In this document: piece after piece, positions 28,936 through 37,514 of the stretch | How positions within the stretch are numbered: the first letter of the stretch is position 1 | How the letters are laid out: each line of letters opens with the position of its first letter | From: Betaproteobacteria bacterium | GTDB taxonomy: Bacteria > Pseudomonadota > Gammaproteobacteria > Burkholderiales > SG8-39 | Reading direction: 5' to 3' | Assembly (NCBI GenBank): GCA_947478805.1 | Contig: CANJXQ010000017.1 | Location: forward strand, 1-45,791 | Length of the DNA stretch: 45,791 nucleotides | Notes under the pieces: generated by a model | Database searches by the model: none | The model's input: only the letters and a program-made list of their open reading frames with translations | What the model was told of the DNA's origin: nothing | Made by a program: the position numbers and the translations under genes

Positions 28936-29979
28936 ATGGCACTTACGAGCATCCTGAACGTCAGGTATCGAGGACTCGCCTCGTGCGTTCCGAAGAATGT
29001 CGTATCAAACTTCGACTGTCCGCCCGAACAGAGGTCTGAGCGCGAACGGCTTGTACGAAATATTGGCATTGAAACGCGGCGCATCTGTCACTCGTGGCAG
29101 TGTTTTTCTGATCTTGCGGTGGTCGCGGCAGAAAAGCTACTTGTCGAGCTGGGCTGGGAACGCGATGACGTGGACGCACTCATCGTCGTGACACAGTCAC
29201 CGGACTACCTAATGCCAGGCTCCGCTATCTTGATCCAGGACCGGTTGAAGCTTCGCACCTCTATTCCCGCCTTTGATATCAATCTCGGCTGCTCGGGCTA
29301 CCCGTATGGTCTCTACGTGTTGGGATCCATGCTGACATCCGGCGCAATCCGTAGGGGACTGGTGCTCGTCGGCGATAAGAGCGCCTGGCTGCCCGATTCA
29401 CTTTTGCCACTGTTCTCCGATTGTGGCACCGCGACAGCGCTCGAATACGACACAAATGCGCCACCCATGCACTTCGACCTGAACAGCGACGGCAGCGGGT
29501 ATCGCGCAATCATGATGCCGGTGGGTGGAGCGCGCGAACGCACGGATTTCTACCATTTCAATCCGCAGAACGCGGAGGGCAGCGAGAAACGCCGGCCCGT
29601 GGATCTGATCCTGGACGGCGCCGCCGTGCTGAATTTTTCGATTGCGCGCGTGCCGGTTGCGGTGAAGCAGATTTGCGAGACTGCGGCTACGCCGCTTGCG
29701 GACATCGATTACCTCGTGCTGCACCAGGCCAATCGCATGATCAACGAAACGATTCGCAAGAAGCTCGGACTGGCGGCCGAGAAAGTACCTTCGACCCTGC
29801 ACGAGTTCGGGAATACCAGTTCGGCATCGATTCCCCTCACCATGACCGCCCGAATCCGCGAGGATCTCACGCTCAACGGGCGGAAATCGCTGCTGTGCGG
29901 CTTCGGCATCGGATTGTCCTGGGCCAGCTGCATTCTCGAGACTGATCGCATCTGCATGCCTGCATTACTGGAAGCATGA
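28936..29979 (+). CDS. Beta-ketoacyl-ACP synthase III (FabH-like)
   Basis: A 347-residue thiolase-fold condensing enzyme with the complete Cys-His-Asn triad: C119 in NLGCSGYPYG, H263 in VLHQANRMIN and N293 in FGNTSSASIP. The AxxIGIxxR-type region is NIGIETRRI. KAS III enzymes condense an acyl-CoA, typically acetyl-CoA, with malonyl-ACP to give a 3-ketoacyl-ACP. It sits between a dedicated ACP and two ketoreductase-like SDR genes, and overlaps the first SDR start in an ATGA. I infer acetoacetyl-ACP or a similar short ketoacyl product. Base composition becomes clearly more GC-rich in the second half of this gene. Confidence 0.9.
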   Translation: MALTSILNVRYRGLASCVPKNVVSNFDCPPEQRSERERLVRNIGIETRRICHSWQCFSDLAVVAAEKLLVELGWERDDVDALIVVTQSPDYLMPGSAILIQDRLKLRTSIPAFDINLGCSGYPYGLYVLGSMLTSGAIRRGLVLVGDKSAWLPDSLLPLFSDCGTATALEYDTNAPPMHFDLNSDGSGYRAIMMPVGGARERTDFYHFNPQNAEGSEKRRPVDLILDGAAVLNFSIARVPVAVKQICETAATPLADIDYLVLHQANRMINETIRKKLGLAAEKVPSTLHEFGNTSSASIPLTMTARIREDLTLNGRKSLLCGFGIGLSWASCILETDRICMPALLEA

Positions 29980-30728
29980 ACGCGGATCCTTTCTCGCTCG
30001 AGGGGAAGCGCGTTTTGGTGACGGGTGCCTCCTCCGGCATCGGGCGGCAGGTGGCGATTTCGTGCGCGGAAATGGGTGCAACGATGGTGGTGACCGGGCG
30101 CAATGCAGAGCGCCTGGGACAGACATTGTCGCTGCTCGAAGGGGTCGGACATGTGTCGGTCGTTGCCGATTTGCGCAAGGTGGATGATATAGGCCGGATC
30201 GTCGATTCGGCGGGCGAACTCAACGGGCTGGTGCATTGCGCCGGCGTTACCGCGGTGGTCCCGTTCAGGGTCATCGGCGAGAAGCACCTGGATGAAATTC
30301 TCGAGACGAATTTTCGCGCGCCGGTAATACTCACGCAGCGCCTGCTTGCCGGCCGGCACCTGATGAATGGCGGCTCCATCGTGTTCATTGCCTCATCGGC
30401 GGCGCACATCGGAACGCCGTTTACCAGCATGTATTCGGCCAGCAAGTCGGCCCTGATCACTGCCGCACGCGCACTCGCACTGGAAGTCGCGGCGAAGCAG
30501 CGGATCCGGGTGAATTGCCTGTCGCCGGGATATACGCGGACCCCGATGCTCGACGGCCTGAACGAGGGCGCCTCGATCGAGGGCAATTTCGCGCTGGCGC
30601 CGCTCGGCATCGGGGAGCCGGAGGACCTCGCCAATGCCGTCATATTCTTCCTGTCGGACGCGAGCCGCTGGATTACCAGGGCCACCTTGCATATCGACGG
30701 TGGGCTGACCGCGCGCGTCAGCTATTGA
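29976..30728 (+). CDS. Short-chain dehydrogenase/reductase (FabG-like), copy 1
   Basis: A 250-residue classical SDR. The NAD(P) motif TGASSGIG is at residues 16-23, the catalytic Ser is at 140-141 and the YxxxK pair is Y153/K157 (SMYSASKSAL). The C-terminus has PEDLANAVIFFLSDASRWITRATLHIDGG, as in FabG-type ketoreductases. The middle NNAG motif reads HCAG. Translation is coupled to the ketosynthase by a 4-nt overlap. The likely role is reduction of the ketoacyl-ACP made next door, but a sugar substrate cannot be excluded. Confidence 0.88.
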   Translation: MNADPFSLEGKRVLVTGASSGIGRQVAISCAEMGATMVVTGRNAERLGQTLSLLEGVGHVSVVADLRKVDDIGRIVDSAGELNGLVHCAGVTAVVPFRVIGEKHLDEILETNFRAPVILTQRLLAGRHLMNGGSIVFIASSAAHIGTPFTSMYSASKSALITAARALALEVAAKQRIRVNCLSPGYTRTPMLDGLNEGASIEGNFALAPLGIGEPEDLANAVIFFLSDASRWITRATLHIDGGLTARVSY

Positions 30729-30737
30729 GAGGGACGC

Positions 30738-31511
30738 GTGGAACCGCGGAAAAAGCATCCGTTCCGGCTCGACGGAAAAGCCATCCTGGTAACAGGCGCA
30801 TCGTCGGGCATCGGGCGGCAGGTGGCGATCAGCTGCTCGCAGATGGGCGCGAAAGTCTTCATTACCGGGAGAAACGCCGAGCGCCTGGCGAGAACGATGT
30901 CGGAACTCGCCGGGGATGTGCATGCCCAGGCCACGGCCGATATGACGTCGACGGCGGAGATCCACAAGCTGGTGGATGCCTGCGGCAAGGTCGACGGCGT
31001 GTTTCATGGCGCGGGCGTCTCCGGTGTCACGCCGATCAAGCAGATCACGGAAAAGTTCCTGCAGCATGTGTTTTCCAGCAATTATTTCGCGCCGATGCTG
31101 CTGACGCAGCGGCTGCTGGCCAAAGGGGCCATTCAGCGCGGCGGGTCGATCGTGTTCATGTCATCGACTGCAGCGCACCTTGGCGTGCACGGGGTCGGGG
31201 TGTACTCCGGCACAAAGGCCGCACTCCTAGCCAGCATGCGCTGCCTGGCGATGGAGCAGGCCAGGATCCGCATACGCGCCAACTGCCTGTCGCCCGACCT
31301 CGTGGAGACGCCCCTGCTGGTGGAGATGCCCATGCACGTCAGCACCGAGGCCACCGAGCGCCAGGAATGGCTCGACATGCAGCGCAAGCGCCACCCGCTG
31401 GGCCTGGGCAGGCCGGAGGACGTCGCCTACGCGGCGATCTACCTGCTGTCCGACGCCAGCCGCGGCGTTACCGGGACGACACTGGTGATGGACGGCGGGG
31501 TCACTTTCTAG
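30738..31511 (+). CDS. Short-chain dehydrogenase/reductase (FabG-like), copy 2
   Basis: A 257-residue SDR with a GTG start, clearly a paralogue of the preceding gene. Both share TGASSGIGRQVAIS, the GRNAERL segment and a PEDxAxAxIxxLSDASR tail. The NAD(P) motif is at residues 19-26, and the active site is Y156/K160 (VYSGTK). The NNAG position reads HGAG. Tandem duplication followed by divergence is the simplest origin. Two reductases after one ketosynthase could act on successive keto groups or on acyl and sugar substrates separately. Confidence 0.87.
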   Translation: MEPRKKHPFRLDGKAILVTGASSGIGRQVAISCSQMGAKVFITGRNAERLARTMSELAGDVHAQATADMTSTAEIHKLVDACGKVDGVFHGAGVSGVTPIKQITEKFLQHVFSSNYFAPMLLTQRLLAKGAIQRGGSIVFMSSTAAHLGVHGVGVYSGTKAALLASMRCLAMEQARIRIRANCLSPDLVETPLLVEMPMHVSTEATERQEWLDMQRKRHPLGLGRPEDVAYAAIYLLSDASRGVTGTTLVMDGGVTF

Positions 31512-31522
31512 ATGAGCGTGGC

Positions 31523-32158
31523 ATGAAGAGCCTGATCATCGTCGGTGCGGGCGGATTCGGCCGCGTGCTACTGGCCCAATGCAGGGGCGATGCCGCGTGC
31601 GGCAGGGACTGGACGGTCAAGGGTTTTTTGGACAACCGCGGCACGATCCTCGATGGCTACAACACCGGCGTCGCAATTATTGGCGACCCGCTGAGCTACG
31701 TCCCCCGACCCGACGACGTCTTCCTCGTCGCCCTGGGCGATCCGGAGGAAAAGCGGCGCTACGCCACGCCGCTGCTTGACCGCGGCGCGAGCTTCGTTAA
31801 TCTCACTACCGAGATCACGCGCGGTGACAATGTGGTCATGGGGCGCGGCAATATTTTCGAACCCAAGGTGTATTTCGCGTCGGACATCCGCGTGGACGAC
31901 TTCGTTACCATTGGCGCGCTGACCATCGTCGGGCATGACGTGCACATCGGCTCGTTTTCGCATGTCAGCAGCTTCGTGATGATCGGCGGGTGGGTGGATA
32001 TCGGGCCGGGCGTGACGATTCATCCGCATGCCACGATCCTCCCCAGGGTCAGGATCGGTGAAGGCGCCACGGTGGGCGCCGGAAGCGTCGTGGTACGCAA
32101 CGTGCCGGCCGGCTCCACCGTCATGGGCAATCCGGCCAAGGTTTTCAATTTCAAGTGA
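31523..32158 (+). CDS. NeuD/PglD-type hexapeptide acyltransferase
   Basis: A 211-residue protein. An N-terminal Rossmann-like half (MKSLIIVGAGGFGRVLLAQC) is followed by left-handed beta-helix repeats (about residues 100-205). The catalytic histidine of the family is H138 in TIVGHDVHIGSFSHVSS. The tail GAGSVVVRNVPAGSTVMGNPAKV is standard. Members transfer acetyl or other acyl groups to amino or hydroxyl groups of sugars. Next to an ACP-ketosynthase-reductase set it may use a hydroxyacyl donor. An in-frame extension upstream runs through the SDR gene in the wrong frame and is ignored. No sugar aminotransferase is present in the window. Confidence 0.87.
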   Translation: MKSLIIVGAGGFGRVLLAQCRGDAACGRDWTVKGFLDNRGTILDGYNTGVAIIGDPLSYVPRPDDVFLVALGDPEEKRRYATPLLDRGASFVNLTTEITRGDNVVMGRGNIFEPKVYFASDIRVDDFVTIGALTIVGHDVHIGSFSHVSSFVMIGGWVDIGPGVTIHPHATILPRVRIGEGATVGAGSVVVRNVPAGSTVMGNPAKVFNFK

Positions 32159-32217
32159 TCCCAGCGGTTTGCCGATTCGACATGCTCCCTCGAAAAACGC
32201 TCATGATTCGTCCGCCT

Positions 32218-32236
32218 GCGCCGCGATTTGCGGCGC
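32218..32236. repeat. 7-bp GC-rich hairpin between the acyltransferase and WavE-like genes
   Basis: GCGCCGC (32218-32224) and GCGGCGC (32230-32236) pair perfectly around GATTT. There is no T-run after it. It lies in the 119-nt gap and may cause pausing or partial termination. Confidence 0.45.
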
Positions 32237-32277
32237 GGCTCCCATTCTGTTCGCGTCGCTGAGCGGAGATCTCGCGG

Positions 32278-33588
32278 GTGTCGGATATCGCAATTTTGGG
32301 TGGGCCCTGGCGCGCGGCGCTGAAGTACCCCGGCATCGATCCGGCGGTCCGGCTCGTCAGCTGGGGGGCGGGCGAAATGTTCGATCTCTACTACCCCCAT
32401 CTCGGATTGAAGGTCGACTATGGCGTCTGCCCATGGTCGGGCGATCACGGCTTGGTGAAGCACGGTGTGACCATTAGGCATCCGCGTGCATTGCGCGAAG
32501 AGGATCCGGAGAAAGTGCTGATTGTTATTTTCGCCGGCCACTGGGCGGAAATCCTGCGGCAAATCGCCGAAATCGGACCGTTCAGGGCCATTCGCGCGAT
32601 CAGCGAATCCGCCACGGATACCGTCCTGCGGCTTGCCGCGAAGTACCTGGACCAGCACGCCGGCCAGGGCCCGAGCAGGACACCCGGTACGGCGCGCCCG
32701 GCCGGGACGCCCGACTACGCCATCGTCATGCAGGGGCCCATCTACCCGCATTGGACACGGCTGGCCATGCTGTGGAACAAGGCCCAGCATCCCGACGCCT
32801 GGCTCATCCTCAGCACCTGGGACGGGCAGGACCCTGCGCTGGTCGAGGAGTGTAGTTCGCTGGCCGACGAATTGGCGGTTTCTCCCGTGCCGCTACATCC
32901 GGGTTTGAGCAATCGCAATGCCCAGATCCGATCCTCGAGGAAGGGACTGGAGGCTGCGCAGCAGCGCGGGATTCCCTTCAGCATCAAGAGCCGCTCCGAT
33001 CAATTCCTGACCGGCCAAAGCATTGCGTCGCTGATCCGCTACGTGGCGCCTGTCGAGGGTGCGAAGCCATCGGGTCCCCACAGGATCGGCGTGCACTTCG
33101 GCACGTCATGGAAGTACATCCCCTTCCAGTTGTCCGATCAGTTGCAGGGCGGCCGCGCGCGCGACCTGCTGCAGTTGTGGAGTTGCCCGGAAGATGAGCG
33201 CGGGACCGGCGACTTTGAATGCGAACCCGGTAGCCATTTCCAGAAGCTTCGCGGTTTCACCAATGAGTCTTATGTGTACGAGAAGTACGCGGCAGGACTG
33301 GGCCTGCCGACCCGCGACCTGGTCGATTCGTATGCCTTCGTCCGCGATTGCGTGTTTCCGCTCGATGCATCGGTCCAGCCCTTCTCGCTTAAAGGCATTG
33401 CGCTCTTCGACGTGTTTGGCGGGCCGCCCGAGATGCAGCAGCGTAATGCCGGCAGGGAATTCCTGAGCCCCGGATTCGAATGGTGGATGATGATGCAGGT
33501 CAATTTTCCCCATGCCGAGGACGAGGCCCGGCGCGTGCAGGCGTCCGACTACACGGTGCAGGATTTCTGGACTTTGAAGGTACGATAG
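32278..33588 (+). CDS. WavE-like glycan synthesis protein with N-terminal Rossmann-like domain
   Basis: A 436-residue protein with a GTG start. Residues about 1-120 look like a nucleotide-binding sensor domain (VSWGAGEMFDLYYPHLGLKVDYGVC, then RHPRALREEDPEKVLIVIF). From about residue 143 the WavE-type signature appears: YAIVMQGPIY, WLILSTWDGQDPALVEE, and FSIKSRSDQFL. WavE is an LPS core/O-antigen synthesis protein of Vibrio, proposed to be a glycosyltransferase. The WavE part is more divergent than the two later copies here. The fusion is unusual to me. Function in glycan assembly is inferred from context. Confidence 0.7.
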   Translation: MSDIAILGGPWRAALKYPGIDPAVRLVSWGAGEMFDLYYPHLGLKVDYGVCPWSGDHGLVKHGVTIRHPRALREEDPEKVLIVIFAGHWAEILRQIAEIGPFRAIRAISESATDTVLRLAAKYLDQHAGQGPSRTPGTARPAGTPDYAIVMQGPIYPHWTRLAMLWNKAQHPDAWLILSTWDGQDPALVEECSSLADELAVSPVPLHPGLSNRNAQIRSSRKGLEAAQQRGIPFSIKSRSDQFLTGQSIASLIRYVAPVEGAKPSGPHRIGVHFGTSWKYIPFQLSDQLQGGRARDLLQLWSCPEDERGTGDFECEPGSHFQKLRGFTNESYVYEKYAAGLGLPTRDLVDSYAFVRDCVFPLDASVQPFSLKGIALFDVFGGPPEMQQRNAGREFLSPGFEWWMMMQVNFPHAEDEARRVQASDYTVQDFWTLKVR

Positions 33589-33593
33589 ACCTC

Positions 33594-34229
33594 ATGCAGA
33601 TACTTTCGCACCGCGGTTTTTGGACGCATCCCGGCGAGAAGAACTCGCTCGCCGCGTTCGAGCGGTCCCTGCGCCGGGGCTTCGGAATCGAGACCGACAT
33701 CCGGGACCTGGGGCGTGAACTGGTGATCTCGCACGACCCGCCCGACGCGCGCGCAATCCGCGCCACGGAGTTCTTTGCACTGTATCGGAAGGTTAACCTG
33801 CCTGGAACGCCGCTCGCCCTCAACATCAAGGCCGACGGACTCCAGGACATGCTGAAGTCGATTCTTGCCGAATTTCGCATCGACAATTACTTTGTCTTTG
33901 ACATGTCGATCCCGGATACGCTGCACTATGCCCGGGTAGGCCTGCCGTACTACGTGCGTCACAGCGATCATGAACCCGAACCGGTTTGCTACGACGGAGC
34001 CGCCGGCGTCTGGCTGGACGAATTTGGCCGGCACTGGATCGACGAGGATGCAATCCAGCGACACCTGTCGGGCGGAAAGCAGGTGTGCATTGTGTCGCCG
34101 GAGCTGCACGGCCGGCCGCACCTGCCCGAATGGGAGGAATATCGTTCCTTCAGGTCGGTGGTTGCGCACCCGGGCCTGCAGCTGTGCACGGACTTTCCCG
34201 AACAGGCGCGTGAGTTTTTCGGAATATAG
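33594..34229 (+). CDS. GDPD-like phosphodiesterase
   Basis: A 211-residue TIM-barrel protein resembling glycerophosphodiester phosphodiesterases. It has H6-R7 in SHRGFW, E33 and D35 in GIETDIRD, and H47 in VISHDPP, matching the catalytic His pair and the metal-binding acids. The frame is open further upstream, but that part overlaps the WavE-like gene. It starts only 5 nt after that gene. In a glycan island it might make or trim a phosphodiester such as glycerol phosphate, or it may be a repurposed barrel. The substrate cannot be told from sequence. Confidence 0.75.
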   Translation: MQILSHRGFWTHPGEKNSLAAFERSLRRGFGIETDIRDLGRELVISHDPPDARAIRATEFFALYRKVNLPGTPLALNIKADGLQDMLKSILAEFRIDNYFVFDMSIPDTLHYARVGLPYYVRHSDHEPEPVCYDGAAGVWLDEFGRHWIDEDAIQRHLSGGKQVCIVSPELHGRPHLPEWEEYRSFRSVVAHPGLQLCTDFPEQAREFFGI

Positions 34230-34241
34230 GATGAACGCCCG

Positions 34242-34877
34242 ATGACCAAGATCAAAGCAGTCATATTCGATATGGATGGTGTCCTCATCGATGCCAGGGA
34301 ATGGCATTACGAGGCGTTGAACCGCGCCCTAGGGCTGTTCGGTATGCAGATGAGCCGCTATGACCATGTCGTCACGTATGACGGGCTGCCCACCTCCGTC
34401 AAGCTGTCGATGCTTTCCCGGGAACGCGGCTTGCCGGAAAAGCTGCATCCCCTGCTGAACGATCTCAAGCAGCAATACACCATGGAGCTGGTGCACTCCC
34501 GGTGCAAGCCGACATTCCAGCATCAATACGCCCTGGCGCGGCTGCGCCGCGAGGGCTACCGGCTGGCGCTGTGCTCCAACTCGATTGCCAGGACCGTGGA
34601 AACCATGATGGACCGTGCCGACCTCCGCAGGTACCTGGAGTTTCACCTGTCGAACCAGGACGTGACTCGTGCCAAGCCGGACCCCGAGATGTACCAGGTG
34701 GCAATTTCCCGCCTTGCCATAGCGCCCGGGGAGGCACTGGTGGTGGAGGACAACGAAAATGGCATCAAGTCGGCGCTCAGCGCGGGGGCGCACGTGCTCA
34801 GCGTGGCCGGCGTCGAGGACGTGACCTACTCCGCAGTCATCGGCAAGATTCGTGAACTCGAGGGCCAACATGCTTAA
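34242..34877 (+). CDS. HAD-superfamily phosphatase/phosphomutase (beta-PGM-like)
   Basis: A 211-residue HAD protein. Motif I is FDMDGVLID (D10 and D12), with a helical cap about residues 17-85. Motif II is LALCSNS, motif III is in TRAKPDPEMY and motif IV is VVEDNENGIKSAL. The overall layout is that of beta-phosphoglucomutase and sugar-phosphate phosphatases. It lies 12 nt after the GDPD-like gene and overlaps the next nucleotidyltransferase by 8 nt, so it probably supplies or modifies a sugar phosphate for nucleotidyl activation. Confidence 0.85.
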   Translation: MTKIKAVIFDMDGVLIDAREWHYEALNRALGLFGMQMSRYDHVVTYDGLPTSVKLSMLSRERGLPEKLHPLLNDLKQQYTMELVHSRCKPTFQHQYALARLRREGYRLALCSNSIARTVETMMDRADLRRYLEFHLSNQDVTRAKPDPEMYQVAISRLAIAPGEALVVEDNENGIKSALSAGAHVLSVAGVEDVTYSAVIGKIRELEGQHA

Positions 34878-35625
34878 TGTGCTGATTCCGCTGGGCGGCA
34901 AATCCGAGTTTTTCGATCCGCACGATTTTCCCTTTCCGAAGCCCCTGATCGAGGTCTGCGGCAAGCCGATGATCCAGATCGTCCTCGAAGACATGGCGAA
35001 GATCGCGGGGCCGAAGCGATTCATTTTCATCGTGCGAATAGAAGACTGCCAGAAGTTCCACCTCGACCGCGTGCTGCGACTGCTTACCGACGACAATTGC
35101 GAAATCGTGCAGTTGCGCGAGGACACCAAAGGTGCCGCATGCAGTGCCTTGCTAGCGATTTCACACATCGATAGTTCGGAACCGCTGCTTATCTACAACG
35201 GCGACCAGCACATCGATTGCGACCTTGGCGCCGCCATCCGGAAATTCGATACGAGCGGCGTTGACGGCGGGTTGATCTGCTTCGAATCGATTCATCCGAA
35301 ATGGTCCTATGTCCGCCTGGAGGACGGGCAGGTCGTGGAGTCAGCGGAGAAGAGGCCGATCAGCAAGAATGCCATCGCCGGCTTCTATTACTTCAGGCAG
35401 GGCAGTGATTTCGTGGCCGCTGCCCAGGAAATGATCAAGAAGGACGTCAACACCAACGGCGCCTATTACGTCGCGCCTGCATTGAATGAGATGATCCTGA
35501 ACGACAAGCGGGTGGAGATCATCAAGGTGCCAGCGGAAGGATACCATTCCTTCTATTCACCGCAGAAACTGGTGGAGTTCGAACAATTGCAGACGATAAA
35601 CAACAGGTCGGCCAAACATGATTAA
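34870..35625 (+). CDS. Sugar-phosphate nucleotidyltransferase-like protein, copy 1
   Basis: A 251-residue Rossmann-like nucleotidyltransferase. The N-terminal motif is degenerate: NVLIPLGGKSEFF in place of GxGxR(F/L). FPKPLIEVCGKPMIQIVLE supplies the conserved Lys, and YNGDQHIDCD the metal-binding Asp. The HPKWSYVRLEDG and KRPISKNAIAGFYYF segments are shared with the next gene. The start at ATG 34870 has GAGGG upstream and overlaps the HAD stop. Some databases label such proteins glycosyltransferase family 2. The activated sugar or polyol is unknown. Confidence 0.8.
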   Translation: MLNVLIPLGGKSEFFDPHDFPFPKPLIEVCGKPMIQIVLEDMAKIAGPKRFIFIVRIEDCQKFHLDRVLRLLTDDNCEIVQLREDTKGAACSALLAISHIDSSEPLLIYNGDQHIDCDLGAAIRKFDTSGVDGGLICFESIHPKWSYVRLEDGQVVESAEKRPISKNAIAGFYYFRQGSDFVAAAQEMIKKDVNTNGAYYVAPALNEMILNDKRVEIIKVPAEGYHSFYSPQKLVEFEQLQTINNRSAKHD

Positions 35626-36367
35626 CGTTGTCATTCCGATTGCCGGGGAAGGTTCCCGCTTTGCCCGCGTCGGCTTCAAGCTGCCCAAGCCGTTCATCGA
35701 CGTGGAAGGCGCGCCGATGGTGGCGCGCGTGCTCGAGAATATTGCCATCAAGGACGCAAGGTACCTGCTGGTCTGCAGGGCCGAGCACCTGAATGCCGAG
35801 TACGCACCCTATCGGCGGCGCATCGAGAAGGAGTTCGATTGCACCTTCCTGCCCATCGACAAACCGACCGAAGGTGCCGCCTGCACGATCTTGCATGCAA
35901 GGAAATTCATCGACAACGACAAGCCCTTGTTGCTGGCCAATTCCGACCAGGTCGTTGACGTCGACATCGGACGCTTTTGCGGCGATTGCCTGGCGCGGGG
36001 CCTTGACGGATCGATCATGACCTTCCCCGATCCGACCCGTCACCCCAAGTGGTCCTACGCAAAGACCGGTGCGGACGGCCTGGTTAGCGAAGTCCGCGAG
36101 AAGCAGCCTATCTCCGAAAACGCCACCGTCGGCATCTACTATTTCACCAAGGGGAAAGATTTCGTCGCGGGGGCGATCGACATGATCGTCCGCAACGACC
36201 GCACCAACAATGAGTTCTACACCTGCCCAGCCTACAACTACGTTATTCGCGAGGGCAGGAAGATTGGCGTCTTTGAAATTCCCGCCGCCGCCATGCATGG
36301 CCTGGGAACCCCGGAAGATCTGGCGATCTATCTGGCCGCCCGGGGCGCCGTCCCGAGAAAAGACTGA
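35618..36367 (+). CDS. Sugar-phosphate nucleotidyltransferase-like protein, copy 2
   Basis: A 249-residue paralogue of the preceding protein, overlapping it by 8 nt. It keeps the more canonical IPIAGEGSRFARVGFKLPKPFIDVEGAPM signature, LLANSDQVVDVD for metal binding, HPKWSYAKTGADG, and the C-terminal HGLGTPEDLAIYLA. Copy 1 has GGKSEFF where this one has GEGSRFA, so the two probably differ in substrate or one is a partner subunit. A gap of 123 nt with no clear signal follows. Confidence 0.82.
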   Translation: MINVVIPIAGEGSRFARVGFKLPKPFIDVEGAPMVARVLENIAIKDARYLLVCRAEHLNAEYAPYRRRIEKEFDCTFLPIDKPTEGAACTILHARKFIDNDKPLLLANSDQVVDVDIGRFCGDCLARGLDGSIMTFPDPTRHPKWSYAKTGADGLVSEVREKQPISENATVGIYYFTKGKDFVAGAIDMIVRNDRTNNEFYTCPAYNYVIREGRKIGVFEIPAAAMHGLGTPEDLAIYLAARGAVPRKD

Positions 36368-36490
36368 CTTTCAGGCGGGCCCGATGCGTCCTTATTGCAT
36401 ACCCTGCGAGATTGCGCGGAATGGGAGTCACAGATTGTTGGCGGGCGCTGAAATCTGTAGTTTTCGGACCTGCTGCGCAGGGCTTATCTA

Positions 36491-37456
36491 GTGATTTCAC
36501 CAGCGGAGTTGTCGGTGATCGTGCAGGGCCCGGTCGTCGGTACTCCGGAGCAGGCCGGGCATGAGCGGCTGACATGGCGGGCGCTCGAAAGCGTGCGGCG
36601 CGTGTTCCCGGGGGCCCAGGTCATTCTGTCCACCTGGACCGGCAGCGACCTGCATCGGTTGGAGGCGGATGTCATCGTGTCGAGCGCCGACCCTGGGCCC
36701 GCTGTCTGCAGGAGGCCGGGCGTGGAAGACTATGTCAACGGCGTCAACCGCTCGATAGTCTCTACACTGGCCGGCCTGCGCGCCGCGACACGTCCTTACG
36801 CGGTCAAGCTGCACAGCGACTGCGAACTGATCCATGACGGCATGCTCTGGCACTGGCAGGCGCACAGCGAGCGTTGCGACGAATTGAGGGTGTTCACGGA
36901 TCGGATCATTTGCGGGGAACTGTTCTCCCGTGACCCGTACATAACCTCGTTTCTCTTTCATCCCGCAGACGTGTTTCATTTCGGCCGAACCGAGGACCTG
37001 CTGCGCCTGTGGGACCTGCGGCTGGCGCCCGCGGAAGAAACTGAGCGCTGGCGTGAAAGTCGGTTCAACCGGCCGTGGGTGATGCCGGAGGGCTTGCCAA
37101 TACGCTATGTCCCGGCACAGTACCTGTGGATCGCAGCGTTGAAGAAGGCAGGATATGACTTCTCTCTCAGGCATTGCATGGAACTACCTCATTCACTGGT
37201 AGGCGCGTCCGAACTGTCGCTCTTAAACAATTTTTCGCTGATCGACGAGCGATCGCTTGGCCTGGCATTCCCCGCCTCGTTTCTCCGCGCCAGCACGGAC
37301 GCCACTTATTCGCGCCTGACCTGGCAGAAGCTGTACGAAATGTATTGCGTGCGGCGGGACCCGCGCGAATTGGCAAAGCGTTCGCGCCGGGTGGCAGCAC
37401 GCGCAATGCTCCGTAAGACGAGATATGCCCTGGAAAAGCTGCAATGGAAGTCGTAG
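36491..37456 (+). CDS. WavE-family glycan synthesis protein, copy A
   Basis: A 321-residue protein with GTG start. It has the full WavE-type pattern: LSVIVQGPVVGTPEQ, TWRALESVRRVFPGAQVILSTWTGSD, SSADPGP, VNRSIVSTLAGLRAA, YAVKLHSDCELIHDG, and LFHPADVFHFG. The AQVILSTWTGSD and KLHSDCE elements resemble a GT-A-like nucleotide- and metal-binding core. It is closely similar to the next gene along its full length. A stop codon immediately upstream fixes the start. No membrane segment is visible, so it acts in the cytoplasm or peripherally on the membrane. Confidence 0.83.
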   Translation: MISPAELSVIVQGPVVGTPEQAGHERLTWRALESVRRVFPGAQVILSTWTGSDLHRLEADVIVSSADPGPAVCRRPGVEDYVNGVNRSIVSTLAGLRAATRPYAVKLHSDCELIHDGMLWHWQAHSERCDELRVFTDRIICGELFSRDPYITSFLFHPADVFHFGRTEDLLRLWDLRLAPAEETERWRESRFNRPWVMPEGLPIRYVPAQYLWIAALKKAGYDFSLRHCMELPHSLVGASELSLLNNFSLIDERSLGLAFPASFLRASTDATYSRLTWQKLYEMYCVRRDPRELAKRSRRVAARAMLRKTRYALEKLQWKS

Positions 37457-37514
37457 ACCTCACCCACGGCAAGCGCAGCGGGGCGCCCATGGCCTGCGGG
37501 TCGAACGTCACCGC

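Noticed and set aside
29398-29945. Long frames on both strands within the ketosynthase III gene
   Set aside because: They are shadows of a gene with a complete Cys-His-Asn triad. Long shadow frames are expected in GC-rich coding DNA.
30515-31522. Upstream extension of the acyltransferase frame (547 codons in total)
   Set aside because: It runs out of frame through both SDR genes, and the sequence is Arg/Gly-rich, typical of a shadow frame in GC-rich DNA. The acyltransferase begins at 31523.
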